Below, one piece after another: positions 56,237-64,000 of a stretch of 64,000 bases of DNA (positions are counted from its first letter, which is position 1; each line of letters starts with the position of its first letter). Source of the stretch: Chelydra serpentina (lineage: Eukaryota > Chordata > Testudines > Chelydridae); NCBI GenBank assembly GCA_037349315.1, contig JBAIAC010000632.1, positions 94,086 to 158,085 of the forward strand. Direction: 5' to 3'. Under the pieces are notes generated by a model. That model searched no databases. It saw only the letters and a program-made list of their open reading frames with translations, and was not told where the DNA came from. A program made the translations under genes and the position numbers.

Positions 56237-57625
56237 TTACTGCCAGAGACTTGGACACTGTCCAGGCGGAGGCAGTACACATAAAGCCCCTGTTTGTCTT
56301 TGGTCACACCCCTTTTCAGTACCGACACACCACATGGTGTCATTCGTAATGGTTTTAGCAAAATGCGAGGTTCCTGGTCCCCGGGCGCCTGAAAATGGGT
56401 TGGGGTGTAGTATTGCTAACAGGATACAGATAGCAATACCTGTTAAGGCGTAGGAAACTCGGCATTTAGCTCTCAGTGCCATGAGGCGGCGTGCCTCAGT
56501 TTCCCCTTTCACACAGCAGCCTGGGCCTGTTATGCTTTTGCTGTTGTGCCAAGCTTCCAGCCGGTTACCCGATACAGGCCGACAGGTAACATGCTTGTAC
56601 GACCGTGAGGTCACCATCTCAAGCATGTACAACAGTTTTTCCCACCTATCAGGTATGTTCCCCATCTTGAAAGGGTTGACCCTCAGTGTTAACTCCTTTG
56701 TTATAACCCACAGATGAAGTAGGGAAAGACACAGGATTACCCACCCGTCTGTGTATCCTGGTAGGCACTCTGATGCAGATTCTTCTGCCTCTTTGGAGCA
56801 GGCTTCTGAATCAGGCATGGGTTTGAGGTTCTGGCAAGGAAAGGGTGTACTGCAACCCGGCCTGCCCTCGGCCCCTCCCTCTGGAATTTCTCTGGGCTGG
56901 TTCCCATCCCCTTGTGTGGCTTCACCCATGCAGAGACTCGCTCCCTTCTGCTTTGAAGAGAGAGGTTTAGCCCCTACCCGTGTAGCAAGAACAACCTCTT
57001 TCTTGGACACCCCAGTATCTGTTCCCAACAGGTCAGCTGGACGGACTCCCCCCTCCAGGAGGTCTGACCCCCAGCTTTCCCTTCTAACCTGATCCGCAGG
57101 AGAGGGGTCTGGCATCTGAAATGCAGACTTTTCACCCTCCTCCTGGGCAAGATCCTCCTGACAAAAGGTTGGCGGGCTCTCCGGCCCCCCCTCACCTTCC
57201 CTCCCTGGGCCTCTATCTGGGCCAGACACTCCCGTGTCCCCCCAAAGAGAAGGTGACCCTGGTCCAGCTGTGGGCTCCCAGCTGCAAGCTAAGATAGACC
57301 CTTCAGTGGCCTGCAAAATTCCCCCCTTGCTATGAGGTAGAACATTCCCCTCCCCCGGGGAGATGATTACAGGACAGGAACTGGCCACAGCCACCCCTGC
57401 CGCCACAGCTGCAGTCCCTGTGACTTCGCCCCCCCCTCTGGGGTTTTCAGCACCAGGTTCCTGCTTGCTGCCACCCAGCCCTGGGACAGATTCTGCCACA
57501 GCAAAGAAATCATTTCCCAGTAGAAACGGTGCAAAATTGCGTGACACTGTTGCCACAGTTAGCTTAGCCTGCAAGTTTTCCATTTGCATGTGTACTTTTG
57601 CCAAGTGCAATGACTTTGTAGCCAC
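56237..57625 (-). pseudogene. Gypsy protease end plus linker, long open frame (right copy)
   Basis: The longest open frame of the window, about 462 codons. It starts in the protease C-terminus (AKVHMQMENLQAKLTVATV, APFLLGNDFFAV), crosses the Pro/Gly/Glu-rich linker, and includes KMGNIPDRWEKLLYMLEM and VTCRPVSGNRLEAWHNSKS. It ends in a tail with a hydrophobic stretch YALTGIAICILLAILHP and several cysteines, stopping 17 bases short of LTR 2. The left-arm copy of the same region is broken. It begins after a two-base loss in the segment that in the left arm encodes KVIAPLAKVH, so the open frame is cut off from the DTG motif. I assign no function to the tail. Confidence 0.65.
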
Positions 57626-58126
57626 CCACCAGCTCCAATTCTGCCACTTTACCCGGCAACCAATCCTTCTCTTGGATCAGGTCCTCCTGACTATAGAAAT
57701 TTCAGCACCTGTATCTCTCAACCCAGTGATTACCTTCCCATTCAGTCTAACAGCATGCACATGCTCACTGCTTGGTGTGTAGAAGTCAACTTCACAACCC
57801 TGTGTGGAAAGGGGCAGCAGCTTCATGGGCCGCTTGATGCCTGTTTTCACTCAGCAGGGGACACTTATCTCTCAGGTGCTCGGTGGACTTACATCGATAG
57901 CACCTCCTGGGCTCCTCCGATTGTACAGGGAATTTGGGACGAGTACTAGGGAATGGGGAGGTGAGCGCCCAGCCTCCTTTTTCCCAGGGGTAACACGGTG
58001 ACTCCGTTTTCCTTCGACCCTGTACCCCTCTGCCAGTGGTTTATGCTTAATTGCAGCTTGCGCCTGCTCATAAGAGTCTGCAAACCCAGCTAGTTCACTA
58101 ACTGCTTTTACCTGTTTGTCCCACAA
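57626..58126 (-). pseudogene. Gypsy gag C-terminus, CCHC knuckle and protease start, right copy
   Basis: Mirror of 50725-51225. It opens with WDKQVKAVSELAGFADSYEQ and the basic linker GKRSHRVTPGKKEAGRS; the knuckle and DTGA (57704-57715) follow in other frames because of one-base shifts near 57950 and 57790. Coding content matches the left copy but the lesions differ. Confidence 0.83.
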
Positions 58127-58230
58127 GTACTGTTGACATCATCACTGCACATATTCAGGAATTGTTCCTGAGCAACCAAATCACACATCCCTTCAAAGCT
58201 TGTAATGTCTCTTCCCCCCCACCCACTTAT

Positions 58231-58872
58231 CTACCAGACTGTCATTTCATTTGCATAAGCCACATTACTTAATCCATCTCCTCTCTTAAGACTCCTGAAT
58301 TTAACCCTGTAGGTTTCAGGTGTAACCTGAAACTGTTTCAAAACCAGTTCCTTAAATTTACCATAATTGGAGGCATCCCCAATGGGCATCTTATTGAATA
58401 TGTCCAGAGCCTCTGCAGTCAATTTGGCTATCAAGGTGGTCATTTTTTGATCTTCAGGGATCGCATGGAGGGAGCACAGTCTCTCGAAGTGATTAAAATG
58501 TTCGGCTATATCCTTGGATTCATCATACTGGGGGCATAGACGCTCCCATTTGGGGATTTTTGGGGAAGCGGAGCCGGCAGCTGAAGGATTTCGACTCTTC
58601 AACTCTGCGATGGCCAGTTCATGCTTCTGGGCCTCCATAGCTCTCTTGTGGGCCGCCTCCTCCCTGATTCTTTCTGCTTCCATAGCTCTCTGGTGGGCCA
58701 GCTCCTCTGCTTCCATAGCTCTCTTGTGGGCCGCCTCCTCCCTGATTCTTTCTACTTCCATAGCTCTCTTGTGGGCCGCCTCCTCCCTGATTCTTTCTGC
58801 TTCCATAGCTCTCTTGTGGGCCAGCTCCTCTGCTTCCATAGCTCTCTTGTGGGCCAGCTCCTCTGCTTCCAT
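58231..58872 (-). pseudogene. Gypsy gag N-terminal and capsid part, right copy
   Basis: The best preserved gag segment (213 codons): the coiled-coil repeat of EAEELAHKRAM and EAERIREEAAHKRAM modules (residues 1-85), KWERLCPQYDESKDIAEHF, FERLCSLHAIPEDQKMTTLI, ALDIFNKMPIGDASNYGKF, LKQFQVTPETYRVKFRSLK and NVAYANEM. A stop follows MTVW. The repeat continues open upstream toward 58930 (AETEAHKRAEEAHKRAM), so the native start is likely beyond the junction with pol. The capsid region here is in one frame, whereas the left copy is shifted. Confidence 0.87.
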
Positions 58873-58948
58873 AGCTCTCTTGTGGGCCTCCTCAGCTCTC
58901 TTGTGGGCTTCTGTCTCTGCACTAATTTCCAGCGTACGTCACACCGTC

Positions 58949-59407
58949 ACAGTCCCCTCTCTGATCAGCTAACCCCTGCCCAGCAAGCTGAGATCAGAGG
59001 GGTGCTGCATCTGTACCGGCAGCTGTTTTCCAACCAGCCTGGACGCACTAATCTGACCATCCACCGGGTGCAGACAGGAGCGCACCAACCTATAAGATGC
59101 TCCCCCTTCCGAGTCACAGGGAAGACAGCTCGGGACCTGGAAAGAGAGGTCAAGGACATGCTGGCTTTGGGGTGATCTAGCCGTCATCCAGCCTTGGGCC
59201 TCGCCAGTGGTGCTGGTCCCCAAAAGGGATGGATTGATCCGGTTCTGTGTGGACTATCGGAAGCTCAATACCATCACTGTATCTGATGCCTACCCCATGC
59301 CCCGGCCGGACGAGCTCCTAGACAAGCTGGGAGGGGCTCGGTACCTTACCACCATGGATTTTACAAAGGGCTACTGGCAAGTGCACTGGATGCAGATGCC
59401 CGGCTGA
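58949..59407 (+). pseudogene. Gypsy RT N-terminal half, right copy
   Basis: RT entry region. SDQLTPAQQAEIRGVLHLYR and FRVTGKTARDLEREVKDM are in one frame ending at 59175 because one G is missing from a G5 run of the left arm. Next, [40 protein letters not shown] and TTMDFTKGYWQV (first catalytic D) are in another frame. A lost base after YWQV closes this at 59407; the left copy is correct there. Confidence 0.87.
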
Positions 59408-59835
59408 AATCTGCCTTCATTACCCCTCTGGGGCTCTACGAATTCCTGACCCTGCCTTTCGGCCTCAAGGGAGCGCCAGCCACCTTCCAGCGCCTGGTGG
59501 ATCAGCTACTGAAGGGGATGGAGAGTTTTGCTGTGGCGTATATCGATGATATCTGTGTCTTTAGCCAGACCTGGGAGGACCAGGTGTCCCAAGTTAAACA
59601 AGTGCTGGACCGACTCCGGGAGGCTGGGCTGACCATAAAAGCGGAGAAGTGCAAGGTGGGGATGGCTGAAGTGTCCTACCTGGGCCACCGGGTGGGGAGC
59701 GGCCGCCTAAAGCCAGAACCAGCCAAGGTGGAGGTGATCCGGGACTGGCCCGCTCCCCAAACTAAAAAGCAGGTCCAGGCCTTTATTGGGATGGCGGGGT
59801 ACTATCGAAGATTTGTGCCCACTTTAGCGCCATAG
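59380..59835 (+). pseudogene. Gypsy RT palm and thumb with YIDD box, right copy
   Basis: One continuous frame from DADARLKSAFITPLG through EFLTLPFGLKGAPATFQRL, the catalytic box FAVAYIDDICVF, VKQVLDRLREAGLTIKAEKC, VSYLGHRVGSGRLKPEPAKV and PQTKKQVQAFIGMAGYYRRF. It stops at TAG (59833-59835) because one base is missing in the segment encoding FVPT; the left arm has the same deficit, so this lesion predates the palindrome. Catalytic residues are all present. Confidence 0.9.
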
Positions 59836-59887
59836 CCACCCCCATGGACTGAGGTGGGGTGAGGGTAAGAAGGGGAAGCCAGACAAG

Positions 59888-60361
59888 GTGGTCTGGACCG
59901 AGGAGTGCCAGAGGGCTCTCTGTGCACTGAAGGAGGCTTTGATCAGGGGCCCGGTTCTGGCAAACCCAGACTTTGACAAGCCCTTTCTGTGGTTCACCGA
60001 CGCCTCAGACATGGGACTGGGGGCGGTGTTAATGCAGGAGGATGAAACGGGGCAGAGACACCCCATCGTGTATTTAAGCAAGAAGCTGCTACCCCGAGAG
60101 CAGAATTATGAGGCCATCGAGAAGGAATGCCTGGCCATGGTGTGGGCCCTCAAGAAACTAGAGCCATATCTATTTGGGCGACACTTCACCGTGTACACCG
60201 ACCACTCGCCCCTGACCTGGCTACACCAGATAAAAGGGGCCAACGCTAAGCTCCTGCAGGATTACGACATGGACGTGGTCCATGTGAAAGGAAGTGCCAA
60301 CCTGATAGCGGATGCGTTGTCCGGGAGAGGGGGCCCTGAACGTCCCCAGGCCACTGGTTAG
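59888..60361 (+). pseudogene. Gypsy RNase H domain, right copy
   Basis: The most complete RNase H of the window (157 codons). It has WTEECQRALCALKEAL, FTDASDMGLGAVLM (D), IEKECLAMVWALKKLE (E), VYTDHSPLTWLHQIKG (D) and DMDVVHVKGSANLIADALSG (D), so the D-E-D-D set is intact. The frame ends ERPQATG at a stop 33 bases before the LTR. No integrase lies between RNase H and the LTR, and none would fit. Confidence 0.9.
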
Positions 60362-60394
60362 AGTGACCCCGCTCAGTACAGTCTCGAAGAGGGA
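60362..60394 (+). other. Polypurine tract region before LTR 1
   Basis: The short gap between the RNase H stop and the LTR ends in GAAGAGGGA, purine-only, directly before TGTGACGGAG. By position this is the plus-strand primer site. The left arm has the complement at 48459-48467. Confidence 0.6.
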
Positions 60395-60829
60395 TGTGAC
60401 GGAGTAGGGAGCGAGATGGATTTGACCTGGGAGGCTGGCTGCATTGGGAAAGGCTGCATCGGGAATGCGAGACTTTACCTGAGGCTGTAACATGAGCCAG
60501 GACGGGGGTTGGGAGGTGACACCTTTGGCTGGGAGAATGGTAAAAGGCGAGAGGAGGGACCCCGGGGGAGGGGAAGAGCCTGCTGGAGGTTTGGCTGTTT
60601 TTTTGTCAGTTTGGAGCTGGGTGGTGAAATGCAGGGAGCCCCAGAGCCGGGGTCTAAGCTCCCTGCCCCCCAGAAGGCCCCAGCTGAGGGGTCCTGGTTA
60701 TACTTACAAGCTCTGTTTGGACTCTTTCCTGACAACCCAAATAAACCTTCTGTTCTACTGGCTGGCTGAGAGTCACATTGAATCCCGGGAAGAGGGGTGC
60801 AGGACCTGACTCCCCCACACTCCGTGACA
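60395..60829 (+). repeat. Gypsy-type LTR 1, right copy
   Basis: A 435-bp LTR, TGTGACGGAG to CTCCGTGACA, with AATAAA at 60740-60745 and the 3' end about 85 bases later. Mirror of 48024-48458. Sequence after it passes directly into C-rich minisatellite. Confidence 0.93.
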
Positions 60830-62487
60830 TGCTCACACTCCCCCCTCCCCCACCCTCACCCACAACCCCACCCCCAGCCTCAACATCACGCTCACCCTCA
60901 CCCCCACCCCAACACTCACCCTCACCCTCACCCCCCCTCGCCCCCCTCACTCCGACCCCTCCCTAAACCAACCCCCCACCCCCACCCCCACCCTCACCGT
61001 CAACCTCACCAAAATCCCCAACCCAACCCACACCCTCACCCTCACCCTAACCACAATCCCCCACCCCCACCCTCACCCTAACCCCACCCCCACTCCTCAT
61101 CCTCATCCGCACCCTCACCCTCACCATCACTCCGACCCCCACCCACACACTCACCATGACCCCCACCCCCAACATCACCGTCACCCTCACCCTAACCCCC
61201 ACCCCCATGCCCACCCTCTCACCCATCCTCACCCTCACTTCCACCCCCACCCCCACACCAACACTCACCCTCACCGTCAGCCCCCCACCCACACCCACAT
61301 CCCCACCCTCACCCTCACCCTCACCCCCACCCCCACTCCCACATTCACCCTCACCCTCACCACCACCACAAACCCCACGCTCACTCTCACCCTCACCCTC
61401 ACCCCCACCCCAACCCTCAACCTCACCCTCACTCCCACACCCCAACCCCAAACCCACCCTCACCATATCCCTCACCCTCACCCACAACCTCACCCTCACC
61501 CTCACTTTCACCGCACCCCCAACCTCACCCTCCCCCCCTCACGGCCACCCTAACCCTCACTATCACCCCCACCCTCACCTACACCCTCACCCTGGACCCC
61601 ACACTCACCCTCACCCTCACCCTCAATCTCAACCCCACCCCCAACCCCACCCTCACCCTCACCCCACCCCTACCCTCACCCTCACTCTCAAACCCACCCC
61701 CACCCTCACCCACAACCTCACACTCACCGCCACCCCAACCCCAACCCTCAACCTCACCCTCACCATCACTCCCACACCCCAACCCCAAACCCACCCTCAC
61801 CATATCCCTCACCCTCACCCTCACCTTCACCGCACCCCCAACCTCACCCTCCCCCCCCACGGCCACCCTCACCCTCACTCTGACCCCCACCCTCACCTAC
61901 ACCCTCACCCTGGACCCCACACTCACCCTCACCCCACCCCTACCCTCACCCTGACTCTCAAACCCACCACCACCCCACCCCCACCCTGACCCTCACCCTC
62001 GCCACGACCCTCACCCTTACCCTCACCCTCAACCTCACCCTCACCTCCACCCCCAACCTCACCCACAACCTCACCCCCAGCCCCACCCCCACCCTCACCC
62101 TTACCCCCACCCGTACCCTCAACCTCACCCTAAATGCCACCCCCACCCTCACTCTCACCCTCACGCTCACCCTCACACCCAGCCCCACCCCCACCCTCAC
62201 ACTTACCCTGACTCCCAACCCCACCCAAACACTCACCCTCACCCCCACCCACACCCTCACCCACACACTCACCCCCACCCCCACCCGAACCCCAACACTC
62301 AACCTCACCCTCACCGTCACTCCCACCCCACCCCCAAACCCACCCTCACACTAAGCCTCACCCTCACCCTGACTCCCACCCCCACCCCCAACCTCACCCT
62401 CACCTTTACCCCCACCCTCACCATCACCCTCCCCCCCACCCCCACCCTTAACCTCACCCTCACCCACACCCTCCCTCTCACCCCCAC
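60830..62487. repeat. C-rich hexamer minisatellite between gypsy element and CR1 c
   Basis: Reverse complement of 46366-48023. Long low-complexity stretches keep the same pattern of substitutions, and open frames starting and ending at mirrored positions translate identically, so the two arms are extremely similar here. Confidence 0.92.
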
Positions 62488-62879
62488 CCATTGATCACTA
62501 CCCGTTGAGCACGACCATCCAGCCAGTTTTCTATCCACCTTACCGTCCATTCATCCAGCACATACTTCTTTAACTTGCTGGCAAGAACACTGTGGGAGAC
62601 TGTATCAAAAGCTTTGCTAAAGTCAAGAAATAGCACATCCACTGCTTTCCCCTCATCCACAGAGCCAGTTATCTCATCATAGAAGGCAATTAGGTTAGTC
62701 AGGCATGACTTGCCCTTGGTGAATCCATGCTGACTGTTCCTGATCACTTTCCCCTCCTTTAAGTGGTTCAGAATTGATTCCTTGAGGACCTGTTCCATGA
62801 TTTTTCCAGGGACTGAGGTGAGACCGGCTGGCCTGTAGTTCACCGGATCTTCCTTCTTCCCTTTTTTAAAGATGGGCAC
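62478..62879 (-). pseudogene. CR1 ORF2 reverse transcriptase fragment, copy c
   Basis: Translation identical to copy b: [40 protein letters not shown], then [14 protein letters not shown] and a stop provided by the minisatellite. It lacks YxDD. Confidence 0.9.
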
Positions 62880-62883
62880 TACA

Positions 62884-63282
62884 TTAGCTTTTTTTTAAGT
62901 CATCCAGAACCTCCCCCGATTGCCATGATTTGTCAGAGATAATGGCCAATGGATCTGCAATCACATCGGCCGACTCCTTTAGCACCCTCGGATGCAGTGC
63001 ATCCGGCCCCATGGACTTGTGTTCATCCAGCTTTTCTAAGTAGTCCCGAACTACTTCTTTCGCCACAGAGGGCTGGTCACCTCCTCCCCATACCGTGCTG
63101 CGGAGTGCAGCTGTCTGGGAGCTGACCTTGTCTGTGAAGACAGAGGCAAAAAAAGCATTGAGTACACTAGCTTTCTCCACATCCTCTGTCACTAGGTTCC
63201 CTCCCTCATTCAGCAAGGGGCCCACACTTTCCTTGACTTTCTTCTTGTTGCCTGAAGAAACCCTTCTTGTTACTCCTAACAT
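62884..63282 (-). pseudogene. CR1 ORF2 linker and RT N-terminal part, copy c
   Basis: Same frame and same terminating A8 run (T8 at 62889-62896) as copies a and b. It contains [11 protein letters not shown] and [12 protein letters not shown]. Confidence 0.88.
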
Positions 63283-63288
63283 CTCCGG

Positions 63289-64000
63289 CTAGCTGCAACT
63301 CCAAGTGTGATTTGGCCTTCTAATTTCACTCCTGCATGCCTGAACAATATTTTTATACTCCTCCCTGGTCATTTGTCCAATCTTCCACTTCTTGTAAGCT
63401 GCTTTTTTGTGTTTAAGACGAGCAAGGATTTCACTGTTAAGCCAAGCTGGTCGCCTGCCATATTTACTTTTCTTTCTACACATCGGGATGGTTTGTTCCT
63501 GCAACCTCAATAAGGATTCTTTAAAATACAGCCAGCTTTCCTCGACTCCTTTCCCCCTCATGTTATTCTCCCAGGGGACCTTGCCCATCAGTTCCCTGAG
63601 GGAGTCAAAGTCTGCTTTTCTGAAGTCCAGGCTCTGTATTCTACTGCTCTCCTTTCTTCCTTGTGTCAGGATCCTGAACTCGACTATCTCATGGTCACTG
63701 CCTCCCAGGTTCCCATCCACTATTGCTTTCTTTACTATTTCCTCCCTGTTTGTGAGCAGCAGGTCAAGAAGAGCTTTTCCCCTAGTTGGTTCCTCCAGCA
63801 ACCGCACCAGGAAATTGTCCCCTACACTTTCCAAAAACTTCTTGGATTGTCTGTGGACCGCTGTATTGCTCCCCCAGCAGATATCGGGGTGATTAAAGTC
63901 ACCCATGAGAACCAGGGCCTGTGATCTAGTAACTTCTGTTAGTTGCTGGAAGAAAGCCTCGTCCACCTCATCCCCCTGGTCTGGTGGTCTGTAGCAGACT
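63289..64000 (-). pseudogene. CR1 ORF2 endonuclease domain, copy c (partial at window end)
   Basis: C-terminal two thirds of the endonuclease, from the VCYRPP region to RSEIRRPN, with [15 protein letters not shown] and GSDHEIVEF. It continues off the window. Same frame loss as the other copies. Confidence 0.9.

Larger units (their letters stand above)
55318..64000 (-). repeat. Right arm of palindrome 2 (runs off window)
   Basis: Reverse complement of the left arm. Similarity begins abruptly at 55318 with GCAGCCGGATCTATTTGGG and reaches the last base of the window. The 1.8-kb region between 53519 and 55317 is not mirrored and forms the loop. Confidence 0.96.
62488..64000 (-). mobile_element. 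CR1-type LINE fragment, copy c (cut by window end)
   Basis: Same truncated CR1 as copies a and b with the same 3' junction (CACCCCCACCC next to ATTGATCACTACCCG). It matches copy b more closely than copy a at the visible differences (open tryptophan codon, D in VIADPLAI, V for G in KKYVLDE). Confidence 0.93.

Noticed and set aside
48024..60829. An endogenous retrovirus with envelope
   Set aside because: No envelope-like frame is present; RNase H runs straight into the LTR. RT, gag and domain order fit a Ty3/gypsy retrotransposon.
48024..60829. A single 12.8-kb mobile element with terminal inverted repeats
   Set aside because: The inverted ends are whole LTRs belonging to a palindrome that continues far outside into minisatellite and CR1, so the symmetry is not that of a DNA transposon.
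1..64000. tRNA, rRNA or other structured RNA genes
   Set aside because: No cloverleaf with A and B box signals, rRNA core text or known small-RNA motif was noticed. A covariance-model scan would be needed to exclude them fully.

Overview
The window holds no host protein-coding gene that I can recognise. It is built from tandem repeats and dead retrotransposons of a vertebrate genome. The CR1-type LINE fragments, the Ty3/gypsy elements with an integrase-before-reverse-transcriptase layout, and the very long arrays of telomere-like hexamers (TGAGGG and variants, with small TTAGGG islands) together point to a sauropsid, most likely a turtle, and to a subtelomeric or other heterochromatic location. 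The species assignment is inference; the element classes are read from the sequence.

Layout. (1) 1-1966: 3'-truncated CR1 on the minus strand. (2) 1967-5080: C-rich hexamer minisatellite with one inverted 450-bp piece. (3) 5081-33796: three tandem macro-units. Each is an array of a ~116-bp AT-richer satellite (A 5081-9256, B 14370-17836, C 25195-28562) followed by several kb of hexamer minisatellite that flips strand at the same junctions in each unit. (4) 33797-44412: the same material in inverted order, with a collapsed satellite array (D, 39229-39763). (5) 44413-46365: the same broken CR1, now on the plus strand. (6) 46366-48023: G-rich minisatellite. (7) 48024-60829: two related gypsy-type elements arranged as a palindrome: LTR, pol, inverted gag-protease, second LTR, a 1.8-kb spacer with integrase and RNase H, then the mirror image. 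(8) 60830-62487 minisatellite and 62488-64000 CR1 again on the minus strand, both mirror copies.

The window is therefore two nested inverted-repeat systems sharing the middle CR1. Palindrome 1 runs between the CR1 copies at 1-1966 and 44413-46365, with its inner axis near 32-34 kb. Palindrome 2 has arms of about 8.7 kb (44852-53518 and 55318-64000, continuing past the window). All three CR1 copies share the same break inside the RT domain and the same frameshifts, so they are copies of one already dead insertion carried along by duplication, not separate insertions.

The retrotransposon proteins form a recognisable set (gag with CCHC knuckle, DTG protease, DDE integrase, YIDD reverse transcriptase, RNase H, LTRs with AATAAA), but every copy is broken and no intact element is present. 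The main interest is the architecture: telomere-variant minisatellites, a satellite I do not recognise, and conserved strand-switch junctions inside nested palindromes. Assembly error is a live alternative for part of this and should be ruled out first.
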